Shown piece by piece: positions 54,466 to 63,535 of a stretch of DNA of 64,000 bases. The translations under genes and the position numbers were made by a program. Below the pieces are notes generated by a model. The model saw only the letters and a program-made list of their open reading frames with translations. It had not been told where the DNA came from and did not search any database. Each line of letters starts with the position of its first letter. Position 1 is the first letter of the stretch. This DNA comes from Xanthobacter autotrophicus Py2 (GTDB lineage: Bacteria; Pseudomonadota; Alphaproteobacteria; Rhizobiales; Xanthobacteraceae): positions 2,963,501 through 3,027,500 of the forward strand of contig CP000781.1 in NCBI GenBank assembly GCA_000017645.1, written 5' to 3'.

Positions 54466-55086
54466 GTGACCGATCAGGTGAAGCTCGTGCTTGCTTCAGG
54501 CTCGCCCCGCCGGCTGGCGCTGCTCAATCAGGCGGGGATCGAGCCGGACCTGCTCATGCCCGCCGACGTGGACGAGACCCCCGAGCGCGGCGAGCTGCCG
54601 CGCCGCCTCGCCCAGCGCCTGTCGGAAGCCAAGGGCAGGCTGGTGGCCCAGCGCGCCAAGGACGCCGAGATGAACGCGCTCGTTCTCTCCGCCGACACGG
54701 TGGTGGCGGTGGGCCGGCGCATCCTGCCGAAGCCTGACCTCGAGGACGAGGCGGAGGCTTGCCTGCGCCTGCTCTCGGGCCGCACCCACCGGGTCTATAC
54801 CGGGGTGTGCCTGGTGGACCTGAAGGGCCGCGCCCACACCCGGCTGGTGGAAAGCCGGGTGCGCTTCAAGCGCCTGTCGCGGGACGAGATCACCGATTAC
54901 CTCGCTTGCGGCGAATGGCGGGGCAAGGCCGGCGGTTACGCCATCCAGGGCATCGCCGGATCGTTCGTGGTGAAGCTGGTGGGCTCCTACAGCAATGTGG
55001 TGGGCCTGCCTTTGTCGGAAACCATCGGTCTGTTGTCCGGCCAGGGCTATGACGTGCGCGCCGGCTGGGTGGAGCGCGCCGCATGA
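54466..55086 (+). CDS. maf: Maf-like nucleoside triphosphate pyrophosphatase
   Basis: A 206-residue house-cleaning enzyme that hydrolyses non-canonical NTPs. It shows [15 protein letters not shown] (residues 9-23), the acidic loop DVDETP, SADTVV and [15 protein letters not shown] 54466 follows AAAGGT. It overlaps yacG by 4 bases; the maf-yacG pair is usual in alphaproteobacteria. Confidence 0.92.
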   Translation: MTDQVKLVLASGSPRRLALLNQAGIEPDLLMPADVDETPERGELPRRLAQRLSEAKGRLVAQRAKDAEMNALVLSADTVVAVGRRILPKPDLEDEAEACLRLLSGRTHRVYTGVCLVDLKGRAHTRLVESRVRFKRLSRDEITDYLACGEWRGKAGGYAIQGIAGSFVVKLVGSYSNVVGLPLSETIGLLSGQGYDVRAGWVERAA

Positions 55087-55616
55087 GCGCGGACAAGGAC
55101 GGCGGCGACAAGCCCAAGGCCGCGAAGGCCGGGGCAGGGAAGGCCAAAAGTGGGGCGGCCAAGAGCGAGCCGGCCAAGAGCGGGGCGGTGAAGAGCGCTG
55201 TGGGGACCGGCGGCGACGCCAAGGCGGCCGCCCCGAAAACGGCCGCTCCCAAAAAGGCCCCGGCGCCGAAGACCTCCGCCTCAAGGACCGCCGCCTCAAA
55301 GACTCCCGCATCAAAGACTCCTGCCCCGAAGACGACCACGAAGGCGAGCGCGCCCAAAACCGCCTCGCCCAAGGCCGCAATTGACATGGCCTCGGCGGAC
55401 ACGCGCGCACCCGACGCGGCCGCCGGCACGCCGTCCGCCTCCAGATATGTGTCCAAGCCGTGCCCCATCTGCTCCAAACCCTCGGCGGAGCGCTTCCACC
55501 CCTTCTGCTCCAAGCGCTGCGCCGACGTGGACCTGCACCGCTGGCTCTCCGGCTCCTACGCCATCCCCGGCCGCCCGGAAGAGGAAGAGGACGGCGAGGC
55601 CCAGGACGAGGGGTGA
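55083..55616 (+). CDS. yacG: YacG zinc-ribbon protein with a long Lys/Ala/Pro-rich N-terminal extension
   Basis: A 177-residue protein; usual YacG is about 60-70. The last 60 residues hold the zinc ribbon CPICSKPS and [19 protein letters not shown], the gyrase-inhibitor motif. The first 115 or so are a basic low-complexity tract with repeated AAPK/TPAPK/ASKTP motifs, like a histone H1 tail, suggesting nonspecific DNA binding. The tract is in frame and the start is fixed by overlap with maf. The acidic tail is [12 protein letters not shown]. Confidence 0.88.
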
Positions 55617-55696
55617 GGGGCCTCCTCCCGCCCCCATCTTGACGGCGCCCCGAGCGCCGCGCGAGGTTGCCTTCCTCTGGGGATGAGGAGCGCATC

Positions 55697-57178
55697 ATGG
55701 CGGCGGCGGAACGGACGGCGGACCATTACCCTTCCTTCCGCACGCAGGCGCTGATCGACGGCGTGTTCGCGCCGGCCGCCTCGGGCCGCACCTTCGATGC
55801 CGTCAATCCGGCCACCGGCAAGGTCCTCGCGCAAGTGGCGGCCTGCGACAGCGCCGATGTGGACCGCGCCGTGAAGGCCGCCCGTGCCGCGTTCGAGGAT
55901 CGCCGCTGGGCGGGGCTGCGGCCGGTGGAGAGGAAGCGCATCCTCCAGCGCTTCGCCGAGCTGATCCGCGCCCATCGCGACGAGCTGGCGCTCACCGAAA
56001 CCCTCAACATGGGCAAGCCCATCGCCGATGCGCGCTCCATCGACGTGCGTGCGGCGGCGGACTGCTTCGCCTATTACGGGGAGTGCTGCGACAAGGTCTA
56101 TGGCGAGGTGGCGCCCACCACCGCCGATAACCTCGCCCTCGTGCTGCGCGAGCCCTTGGGCGTGGTGGGCTGCGTGACGCCGTGGAACTTCCCCATGATC
56201 ATGGCTGCCTGGAAGGTGGCTCCCGCTCTGGCAATGGGCAATTCCGTGGTGCTGAAGCCGGCGGAGGAAAGCCCCCTCACCGCGCTGCGCCTCGGCGAGC
56301 TGGCGCTGGAGGCGGGGGTGCCGGCCGGGGTGTTCAACGTGGTGCCGGGCCTCGGCGTGGAGGCCGGCAAGGCGCTGGGCCTGCACATGGACGTGGACGC
56401 CATCGCCTTCACCGGCTCCACCGAGGTGGGGCGCTACTTCCTGCGTTATTCCTCCGACAGCAACCTGAAGCGGGTGTTTCTTGAGCTGGGCGGCAAGACC
56501 GCCTTCGTGGTGGCCCACGACGTGCCCGACCTCGACGAGGTGGCGCAGGCGGTGGCCTCCGGCATCTTCTTCAATCAGGGCGAGATGTGCACGGCGGCCT
56601 CGCGGTTGCTGGTGGACAATCGCATCCGCGAGGACCTTGTCGCCCGCGTGGCGGCGCTGGCGCCGCGCTGGATGCCGGGCGATCCGCAGGACCCCGCGGC
56701 CCGCGCCGGCGCGGTGGTGAGCTTCGAGCATCAGGGACGGATTCTTTCCGCCATCGAGGAGGGCGTTGCCTCCGGAGCGCTGCTGGTCACCGGCGGCACG
56801 GCGGTGCGGCAGGAGACCGGAGGCGCCTTCGTGGCGCCCACCGTGTTCGATGGCGTGGTACCCTCATCCGCGCTGGCGCAGAAGGAGATCTTCGGCCCCG
56901 TGCTCTCGGTGATCGGCTTCGACGGGCTGGAGGAGGCGGTGGCGATCGCCAACGGCACCGTCTATGGCCTCGGCGCGGCGGTGTGGAGCGGCGATCTTTC
57001 CGCCGCGCACAAGGTCGCCCGGCGTTTCAAGGCCGGCATCGTCTATGTGAACTGCTTCGATGCCGACGACATCACCACCCCGTTCGGCGGCGTGAAGCAG
57101 TCCGGCTTCGGGCGCGACAAGTCCCTGCACGCGCTGGATAAGTATTGCGATCTGAAGACGGTATGGACGCGGCTTTAG
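55697..57178 (+). CDS. Aldehyde dehydrogenase, PuuC-like
   Basis: A 493-residue ALDH with VNPATGKVLAQVAACD, VTPWNFPMIMAAWK, FTGSTEVGR, catalytic Glu in LELGGKT and Cys in NQGEMCTAAS. Resembles gamma-glutamyl-gamma-aminobutyraldehyde/aminoaldehyde dehydrogenases. With the class III aminotransferase at 58187 it would oxidise an amine-derived aldehyde, a polyamine catabolic pair, though a TPMT gene lies between. ATG 55697 follows GAGGAG. Confidence 0.87.
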   Translation: MAAAERTADHYPSFRTQALIDGVFAPAASGRTFDAVNPATGKVLAQVAACDSADVDRAVKAARAAFEDRRWAGLRPVERKRILQRFAELIRAHRDELALTETLNMGKPIADARSIDVRAAADCFAYYGECCDKVYGEVAPTTADNLALVLREPLGVVGCVTPWNFPMIMAAWKVAPALAMGNSVVLKPAEESPLTALRLGELALEAGVPAGVFNVVPGLGVEAGKALGLHMDVDAIAFTGSTEVGRYFLRYSSDSNLKRVFLELGGKTAFVVAHDVPDLDEVAQAVASGIFFNQGEMCTAASRLLVDNRIREDLVARVAALAPRWMPGDPQDPAARAGAVVSFEHQGRILSAIEEGVASGALLVTGGTAVRQETGGAFVAPTVFDGVVPSSALAQKEIFGPVLSVIGFDGLEEAVAIANGTVYGLGAAVWSGDLSAAHKVARRFKAGIVYVNCFDADDITTPFGGVKQSGFGRDKSLHALDKYCDLKTVWTRL

Positions 57179-57261
57179 GGGTTACTGATACCTTCTGACG
57201 CGCGCTCCATCGCCCGGCTATTCGCAAGCAGGACGGAGCATTTCCAGACGTGGGCGCCTGA

Positions 57262-57306
57262 CCATAACCGTCATGCCCGGGTCAAGCCCGGCCATGACGG
57301 TTATGG
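57262..57306. repeat. Dispersed palindromic element, copy 3 (bidirectional terminator-like)
   Basis: CCATAACCGTCATG and CATGACGGTTATGG are perfect 14-base arms around CCCGGGTCAAGCCCGGC, itself nearly palindromic. It sits between the convergent ends of the aldehyde dehydrogenase and the TPMT gene and could terminate both. Confidence 0.75.
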
Positions 57307-57360
57307 GGGTCCTAAGCGCCTCGCCAATGTCGAGTGGTTGGGACAATCCCGCGCCCCCCT

Positions 57361-58002
57361 TCACGCCCGCTCCAGCAGCCAGACGTGCTCCACCGCCTCG
57401 CACTGGCCCTTGAGGCCGCCGGGCACCGGCGCTGTGTCTATCGCCGCAACCACGTAGTCGGCGCCATAGAGCGTGCGGGTCTCCTCCGGTGGGACGCTGA
57501 AGGGCGGGCCCGCCAGCAGCGGCTGGTCATACTCGAAGCACACCAGCAATTGCGGGGCGGTGTCGGTCAGCGCCACGAGGTGCGGGGCGTAGCGGGCGCG
57601 CATGTCCTTCGGCAGGGCGACGAGGGCGGCGCGGTCCCACACCGCATCCACCGGCCCGAGGGTGTCGGGGGTGAGCGCGAAGATGTCGCCCTGGAAAATG
57701 TCGAGGCCGGGGGCGCTGAAGCGCGTGTGCGCGCCTTGCGTCGTCACCTCAGGCACAACGCCCAGTTCCGCGAACAGCTCCTCCACCGCGATGCGGCTCA
57801 GCTCCGCGCCGGCCACCCGAAATCCTTCACCCAGCAGCCAGGCGATGTCCCGCGTCTTGCCGCACAAGGGCACGAACACGCGCGCGCCCGGCGCCACCGG
57901 CAGGCGGGGAAAATGCTTCACCAGGAAGGCGTTGGCCTTGCCTTCATGGAAGCCCTGAATCTGCTTGGTCTGCCATCTCGCGTGCCAGAAATCCGGTTCC
58001 AT
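57361..58002 (-). CDS. tpm: Thiopurine S-methyltransferase-family protein
   Basis: A 213-residue SAM-dependent methyltransferase starting MEPDFWHARW, the family signature, with FVPLCGKTRDIAWL and the SAM loop around GAELSRIAVEELF, DAVWDRAALVALP. Bacterial TPMTs methylate thiols and also selenium or tellurium compounds. It is divergent from the aminotransferase. Confidence 0.9.
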   Translation of the reverse strand: MEPDFWHARWQTKQIQGFHEGKANAFLVKHFPRLPVAPGARVFVPLCGKTRDIAWLLGEGFRVAGAELSRIAVEELFAELGVVPEVTTQGAHTRFSAPGLDIFQGDIFALTPDTLGPVDAVWDRAALVALPKDMRARYAPHLVALTDTAPQLLVCFEYDQPLLAGPPFSVPPEETRTLYGADYVVAAIDTAPVPGGLKGQCEAVEHVWLLERA

Positions 58003-58186
58003 CCGCGCCTCCCTTGCTTCATCCCGTCACATCGTCGACCGGTGCGCCCGCACCGGTGTTCAGCACATATGGGCGCGGCCCGGCTTTCGCGATATGACTT
58101 TCCACATTGAGCACGCGCCGATCAGATTGAATCAACATGATCGGATCCGGCTCGGAGTTTCGCGGTCCTCATCGGAGCAGCCCATC

Positions 58187-59623
58187 GTGACATCCGCCCC
58201 CCTCTCGAACTCGACGGCCCACTGGCGTGCGCTGGATGCGGCGCACCACCTCCACCCCTTCTCCGATACCAAGGCGCTCAACGCGGAAGGGGTGCGGGTC
58301 ATCACGCGGGCGGAAGGGGTCTATGTGTTCGACAGCGAGGGCAACAGGATCCTCGACGGCATGTCGGGCCTGTGGTGCTCTCAGGTTGGCCACGGGCGCC
58401 GCGCCATCGTGGATGCCATCGCCCAGCAGCTCCACCAGCTCGATTATTACAACACCTTCTTCAAGACCACCCATCCCGGCGCGGCGGAGCTGGCCGCCGC
58501 CATCTCGGACGTGGCGCCGGCGCACATGAACCATGTGTTCTTCACCTCCGGCGGGTCGGAGGCGGTGGACACGGTGCTGCGCATGGTGCGCCACTATTGG
58601 GCGGCGCTGGGCAAGCCGGAAAAGTCCATCTTCATCTCGCGGCGCAACGGCTATCACGGCTCCACCCTCGGCGGGGCCTCGCTGGGCGGCATGAAGCCCA
58701 TGCATGCCCAGGGCGGGCTGCCCATTCCCGGCATCATCCATGTGGCGCAGCCCTATTGGTGGGCCGAAGGCGGGGAGATGGGCCGCGAGGAGTTCGGCCT
58801 GTTCGCCGCCCGCGAGGTAGCCCGCGCCATCGACGAGGCGGGGCCGGAGAATGTGGCCGCCTTCATCGGCGAGCCGATCCAGGGGGCGGGCGGCGTCATC
58901 ATTCCGCCGGCCAATTACTGGCCGGAGGTGGAGAAGATCTGCCGCGAGCGTGATGTTCTTCTGGTGTGCGACGAGGTGATTTGCGGTTTCGGCCGCACCG
59001 GGCGGTGGTTCGGCGCTGATTTCATGGGCGTGAAGCCGGATCTCATCACCTTCGCCAAGGGCATCACCTCCGGCTACTTCCCCCTCGGCGGCGTCATCGT
59101 GGGCGACAAGGTGGCGGAAGGCTTCATCGAGCATGGTGGCGACTTCAACCACGGCTTCACCTATTCGGGCCATCCCGGCGGCTGCGCGGCGGCGCTGGCC
59201 AACCTTCGGATCATGCACGAGGAAAAGCTGGTGGAGCGGGTGCGCACCGACATCGGGCCGTACCTGCAGGAGCGCTGGCTGAAGCTCGCCGAGCATCCCC
59301 TGGTGGGCGAGGCGCGCATGGTGGGCCTCATCGGCGCGCTGGAGCTGACGCCGGAAAAGGCCTCCCGCGCGGCGTTCGCGGCGGAAGAGGGGACGGTGGG
59401 CCTGATCTGCCGCGATTTCTCGTTCAGGGAAGGGCTGGTGATGCGCGCGGTGCGCGACGGCATGATCCTCGCCCCGCCCTTCACTTTGTCCCACGAGGAG
59501 GCCGACGAACTGGTGGCCATCACCTGGCGGGTGCTGGATCTCACCTACGCGGAACTGCATAAACGCGGGATGATGGTTCCGGTTCCGCGGGTTCCTGCGC
59601 GTCCGGTCCAAGCTTCGGCCTGA
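58187..59623 (+). CDS. Class III omega-aminotransferase
   Basis: A 478-residue PLP enzyme with MSGLWCSQVGHGRRAIVDAI, SGGSEAVDTVLRMVRHYW, CDEVICGFGRTGRWFG and the PLP-binding Lys in ITFAKGITSGYFPLGGV. Resembles omega-amino acid:pyruvate and putrescine:pyruvate transaminases. GTG 58187 follows GGAGCAG. Likely works with the PuuC-like dehydrogenase upstream. Confidence 0.9.
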   Translation: MTSAPLSNSTAHWRALDAAHHLHPFSDTKALNAEGVRVITRAEGVYVFDSEGNRILDGMSGLWCSQVGHGRRAIVDAIAQQLHQLDYYNTFFKTTHPGAAELAAAISDVAPAHMNHVFFTSGGSEAVDTVLRMVRHYWAALGKPEKSIFISRRNGYHGSTLGGASLGGMKPMHAQGGLPIPGIIHVAQPYWWAEGGEMGREEFGLFAAREVARAIDEAGPENVAAFIGEPIQGAGGVIIPPANYWPEVEKICRERDVLLVCDEVICGFGRTGRWFGADFMGVKPDLITFAKGITSGYFPLGGVIVGDKVAEGFIEHGGDFNHGFTYSGHPGGCAAALANLRIMHEEKLVERVRTDIGPYLQERWLKLAEHPLVGEARMVGLIGALELTPEKASRAAFAAEEGTVGLICRDFSFREGLVMRAVRDGMILAPPFTLSHEEADELVAITWRVLDLTYAELHKRGMMVPVPRVPARPVQASA

Positions 59624-59796
59624 CCCGACTTAAGGACAGCCGCCAGTCTCGCGGTGGTGGGGCGACAAACATCAAGTTGTATCCCACCGCCGCGCTGCAC
59701 TGGATTTACCACCATTACATAAAACCTCGGGCACTTGGAACGAAAGCCCGTGGAAACCTGTTTCTGCTGCGAACGAAACGCAACAGGAGAGGTAAC

Positions 59797-60186
59797 ATGC
59801 GCAACAAGATTATCATCGGCTCGTTCGTGCTCGGCCTTCTTGCCCCCACCGCCGTGTTCGCACAGGCGTCCACCGCGACCGGTGCCATCGGCGGTGCGGC
59901 GGTCGGTGCCGTGGTGGGTGGGCCCGTGGGCGCGGTGGTGGGCGGCGCGGTCGGCGCCACCGTTGGCGCGGCCGCCGAGCCGCCCCAGGAGGTTCGCACC
60001 TATGTGGCAAAGGAGCGCCGCTCCTCGGTCCGTCTGGAGCGCGAGGTGGTGGTGGGCGAACCGCTGCCGCCCAACGTGACGCTCTACGAAATCCCCAGCA
60101 CCAACGACTATGAGTATACCGTGGTCAACGACCGCCGGGTGATCGTGGAACCGCGCACCCGCAAGGTGGTCTACATCGTGGAATGA
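59797..60186 (+). CDS. Secreted glycine-zipper protein with DUF1236-like domain
   Basis: A 129-residue protein. Signal peptide (MRNKIIIGSFVLGLLAPTAV, cleavage after FAQA), Gly/Ala/Val zipper (AVGAVVGGPVGAVVGGAVGA, residues about 33-60), and a C-terminal strand pattern (YEIPSTNDYEYTVVNDR, RTRKVVYIVE) typical of DUF1236. ATG 59797 follows GGAGAGG. Envelope-associated; function unknown. Confidence 0.82.
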   Translation: MRNKIIIGSFVLGLLAPTAVFAQASTATGAIGGAAVGAVVGGPVGAVVGGAVGATVGAAAEPPQEVRTYVAKERRSSVRLEREVVVGEPLPPNVTLYEIPSTNDYEYTVVNDRRVIVEPRTRKVVYIVE

Positions 60187-60196
60187 CGGTGACGCG

Positions 60197-60227
60197 CATC
60201 ATGCCCCGGCGACCCCGGGGCATGATG
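60197..60227. repeat. Dispersed palindromic element, copy 4 (bidirectional terminator-like)
   Basis: CATCATGCCCCGG and CCGGGGCATGATG are perfect 13-base arms with a CGACC loop, in the 54-base gap between convergent gene ends. Confidence 0.75.
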
Positions 60228-60240
60228 GCGTGAATGGCTG

Positions 60241-60840
60241 TCACGCCGCCGGCGTGGAGTCCGCGAAGTGGGGGCAGGCAGCGGCGAAAGCCTCGTACCA
60301 GGCAACGAGCCTGGGGTGATCCGCCCGCCACTTGCCCTCGAAGCGGAAATCGAACCAGCCCAGCGCGCAGGCGAGCGCGATGTCCCCCACCGTGATGGCG
60401 CCGTCGAACGGGACGGCGTCGGCCTCGAAGGCGTCGAGGGCGCGGCTCCGCTTGCCCTCCTGATGCTCCAGCCACTTGGGCTCGTGCTTCTCCACCGGCC
60501 GGAAGCGGCCCTCGTACAGCAGCAGGATGCCGGCATCCATCATGCCGTCCGCCAGCGCTTCCTTGCGCAGCGCGGCGATGCGCGCCTTGGGGTCGGCGGG
60601 CAGGATGCGGCCGCCGCCGGCCAGCATGTCGAGATAGGCGAGAATCACGGATGAATCGAACAGCACCTGCCCGTCATCGGTGAGCAGCGCCGGCACCTTG
60701 CCGAGGGGGTTCTGGCTGCGCAGGGTATCGTTGGGGTCCAGCGTGTCGGCGGGCTCGATCTCGAGCGTCTGGCCGAGGAGGGCGGCGGCGACACGCACCT
60801 TGCGCACGAAGGGCGAGGTGGCGGAAAAACGCAGCAGCAT
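60241..60840 (-). CDS. Glutathione S-transferase family protein
   Basis: A 199-residue GST. N-terminal thioredoxin-like domain with the active-site region RFSATSPFVRKVRVAA (Ser near residue 9) and the glutathione-binding NPLGKVPAL and DSSVILAYLD; C-terminal helical domain with AITVGDIALACALGW. ATG 60840. Monocistronic; substrate unknown. Confidence 0.9.
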   Translation of the reverse strand: MLLRFSATSPFVRKVRVAAALLGQTLEIEPADTLDPNDTLRSQNPLGKVPALLTDDGQVLFDSSVILAYLDMLAGGGRILPADPKARIAALRKEALADGMMDAGILLLYEGRFRPVEKHEPKWLEHQEGKRSRALDAFEADAVPFDGAITVGDIALACALGWFDFRFEGKWRADHPRLVAWYEAFAAACPHFADSTPAA

Positions 60841-60959
60841 GGGGCAGGTCCGGGGCTGAGGAGGGACCTCCCAGATAGCGCGCGGCCGCCTGCGCCGGAA
60901 GTCAAAAGGCGAAGGCCAAATCATCACAAGCAGGAATACATTTGCCCGCGTGGAGCGCC

Positions 60960-61820
60960 TCAGCCGCCGGGGGTGAGCCAGGAGACGCGGGCGCGGCCCT
61001 GTCCGTCGCGGGCCAAGAGCGGGGCGAGGGCATTGAGGATCGTGCGCATCTCGTCGGCCAGCGTGAAGGGCGGATTGACGATGATGAGCCCCGAGCCCGA
61101 CAGGACATCGAGGCTGCGCACGGTGGCGAAATCCAGCTCCACCCTGAGCGTCTTGGGCAGGCCGAGGCGGGCCACGTCGCGGCGGAAGGCATCCACCGCC
61201 TTCAGGTCCTTGATGGGATACCACAGCATGATGATGCCGGTGGCAAAGCGCTGGTAAGCAGCCTCCAGTCCCGCCACCAGGCGTTGGAACTCGCCCGGCT
61301 CCTCGAACGGCGGGTCCACCAGCACCAGCCCGCGCCGCTCGCGCGGCGGCAGGTGGGCGGCGATGCCCTGCCAGCCGTCCTGGGGCAGGATCTTCACCCG
61401 GTGATCCTCGCCCACGCGCTTTTCCAGCTTGGCCCGCTCTTCCTTGTGCAGCTCGCAGAACAGGAAGCGGTCTTGCGGCCGCGACAGGGCGAGCGCCAGC
61501 GCCGGCGACCCGGGATAAAGCCTGCGGCCGCCGGCGCGGGTGGCGCGTACCGCATCGAGATAGGGCGCAAGCAAGGCAGCGGCGGGCTTCGGCAGGGTGC
61601 CGGCGAGATCGGCGGCCAGCACCGCCTCGATGCCGGCATCGGCCTCCAGCGTGCGCTGGGCGTTGGCGCCATCGAGATCGTAGAGGCCCGCGCCGGCGTG
61701 GGTGTCGAGCACCCGGTAGGCGTTTTCCTTTTTGTTGAGATAGGCGAGCACGCGCGCAAGGGCAGCGTGCTTCATCACGTCGGCGGGATTCCCGGCATGG
61801 AACGAATGACGGTAATTCAT
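60960..61820 (-). CDS. rlmJ: 23S rRNA (adenine-2030-N6)-methyltransferase
   Basis: A 286-residue protein starting MNYRHSFHAGNPADVMKHA, the family hallmark, with SAM loop LDTHAGAGLYDL and catalytic LVDPPFEE (DPPF motif). It methylates 23S rRNA A2030 (E. coli numbering). Confidence 0.95.
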   Translation of the reverse strand: MNYRHSFHAGNPADVMKHAALARVLAYLNKKENAYRVLDTHAGAGLYDLDGANAQRTLEADAGIEAVLAADLAGTLPKPAAALLAPYLDAVRATRAGGRRLYPGSPALALALSRPQDRFLFCELHKEERAKLEKRVGEDHRVKILPQDGWQGIAAHLPPRERRGLVLVDPPFEEPGEFQRLVAGLEAAYQRFATGIIMLWYPIKDLKAVDAFRRDVARLGLPKTLRVELDFATVRSLDVLSGSGLIIVNPPFTLADEMRTILNALAPLLARDGQGRARVSWLTPGG

Positions 61821-61875
61821 GGGCTTGGCCTTAGCCGCCTTTTTGGAAATTCAAAAGGGCTAACCGCAACCCTCC

Positions 61876-61985
61876 CGTCTTGCCCGGGCTTGTCCCGGGC
61901 ATCCACGCCGAACCGCTTGCGATAGCTTTCGAAAGTTGATCCCAGCCTCTCCGCGTGGATGGCCGGGACAAGCCCGGCCATGACG
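61876..61985. repeat. Dispersed palindromic element, copy 5
   Basis: Ends CGTCTTGCCCGGGCTTGTCC and GGACAAGCCCGGCCATGACG are inverted, with internal ATCCACGCCG and CGCGTGGAT also inverted. It lies between rlmJ's promoter side and the RNase T2 end. Confidence 0.75.
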
Positions 61986-62053
61986 ATGGCAATGCGTTGC
62001 CGCGGTCTGCAAGGGCCCATGTGGGGCAATCGCCGAAACGGGCCCTAGCCGCC

Positions 62054-62716
62054 TCATTTGCCGCCGCGCACGGGCGGCATCACCATGCGCGACAGGCGGC
62101 AGGCGCGGCGGTCCACGTCGGGGCAGGCCCGGAAGGCGAGATCCTGGCTGAGGCAGATGCGCACCTCGGTCAGCCGGCGGCGGTCGCACTGCACCGAGAA
62201 CATGTCCGGCGACAGGCCGGGATTGGCGGCCCGGAAGGCGCTTTCCACGTCGGAGGGCGAGACCATGCGGTAGTCGTCGAGCCGGGTGAACTCGGCGGGG
62301 ATGGCCACCTTGTCCCGCGCCGCGCGCACGAGGTCGAAATAGGCCTGGGGCGAGAGGCCGGAGCAGGTACCGTGCTTCTTCCACTCATAGATGACGAGCC
62401 CCCGGCTCGGCATCACGTCCAGCATGCTTCTCACCAGCGGATTGGGCACATAGGGCGGCGGGCGCTGGCAGTCCTGCGGAAAGCCGCGCTCGTATTGCGG
62501 CCACAGGCCGTGGACCACGAAGGCGTAGGGGCGGGTAAGGTTGCACTGGGGCTCGTTGGCCGCCTTCTGGCCCTTGTCCTCGCAATAGGTGGGCGACCAG
62601 GACAGCGACAGCACGTAGAAGTCAAACCGGCCGGGCTCATGCCCCTGCGCCGCCGCCGGCAAAGCGGCGACGAGCAGACCAGCGAACAGGGTAAGGGCGA
62701 AGAGGGCGCGCCTCAC
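62054..62716 (-). CDS. Ribonuclease T2 family protein, exported
   Basis: A 220-residue periplasmic RNase with a signal peptide (FALTLFAGLLVAALPAAAQ) and both catalytic boxes: CAS I FVVHGLWPQY (His) and CAS II YEWKKHGTCSG (Glu, Lys, His). Cys pairs typical of the family are present. GTG 62716 overlaps the stop of the preceding gene by 4 bases, so it is co-transcribed with it. Confidence 0.92.
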   Translation of the reverse strand: MRRALFALTLFAGLLVAALPAAAQGHEPGRFDFYVLSLSWSPTYCEDKGQKAANEPQCNLTRPYAFVVHGLWPQYERGFPQDCQRPPPYVPNPLVRSMLDVMPSRGLVIYEWKKHGTCSGLSPQAYFDLVRAARDKVAIPAEFTRLDDYRMVSPSDVESAFRAANPGLSPDMFSVQCDRRRLTEVRICLSQDLAFRACPDVDRRACRLSRMVMPPVRGGK

Positions 62717-63234
62717 GGACCCGCCATCTTGCAGGACGGGGCATAGGCATAATTGCGGTCGAGGCCGACCACGCACCAATCCACGCCCCAGCTGGCGCCG
62801 ATGAAGCCGCCGTCCTCAATGATGGAATAATAGATGGCGCGCTTGCGGGCGTCGGTGGTGAAGACCGTGCCCTTGCAGTAGCGGCGCGGCTGGTATTGCG
62901 GTCCCCACGGACGGAACGCGATCTCGTGGACCTTCTCGAAGCCGGTGATGGTCAGATCGGACGCCCAGAACCGCCGCTCGGTCTCGGCGAATCGGCTGGC
63001 GATGAGGTCGAGGGCCTGCTGGTCCTCGCAGGCGGGCACCACGCCGGAATAATTGGGGCCGGAGAGCCAGAAATTCAGCTCAAGCAGGTTCGCCGCCTTG
63101 GCACCCGAGGCCCCGCCCATGGACACGAGCGCAAGCCCTGCCACGACCGCCGCAGCCTTCACTGCGCCGGATACCGTCGCGAGGGACATCGCGCGCTTCG
63201 CCTTCGCCGCTGCGCTCCGCGCCCGAATAACCAT
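62713..63234 (-). CDS. Exported protein of unknown function, paired with RNase T2
   Basis: A 173-residue protein with a long basic N-region and hydrophobic core (AAAVVAGLALVSMGG), cleaved about AKA-AN. The mature part has NYSGVVPACEDQQALDLIAS, EIAFRPWGPQYQPRRYCKG and ASWGVDWCVVGLDRNYAYAP with four Cys. ATG 63234 follows GGAGTGG. Overlap with the RNase gene suggests a functional pair, but no activity is evident. Confidence 0.78.
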   Translation of the reverse strand: MVIRARSAAAKAKRAMSLATVSGAVKAAAVVAGLALVSMGGASGAKAANLLELNFWLSGPNYSGVVPACEDQQALDLIASRFAETERRFWASDLTITGFEKVHEIAFRPWGPQYQPRRYCKGTVFTTDARKRAIYYSIIEDGGFIGASWGVDWCVVGLDRNYAYAPSCKMAGP

Positions 63235-63535
63235 GGTCCACTCCACTTCAGGCCCCCCGCCCGTGTCGGGCGAACTTGACGGGGGACGATGCGGCGGCGC
63301 TTTCGCCCGGTCAAGGACACGGCGGCAACACCTTGCGAGAAAATTAAGACCTATGGCCTGTGAGCTTTGCTCATGGGTCATTGGTCAAGCCCGCGCGGCG
63401 CTTGAGCGTACCCACCTGGCATCGGTCAACGACCGAGGCCGATGGCAGAACGCGGCGGTCCGGTCGTGCTCTCGCCGGAAAAGCGCGGCATGCTTGATCC
63501 CCGACTCACCATCCGTCGGCCGACCGGGAGGGTTC
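63235..63535. other. Divergent intergenic region with repeat copy
   Basis: About 301 bases without a gene, separating the secreted-protein operon from the PLP decarboxylase. It contains the third copy of the CAAGC...GCTTGAGCGT repeat at 63386-63409 (see 52917-52967). Confidence 0.5.
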
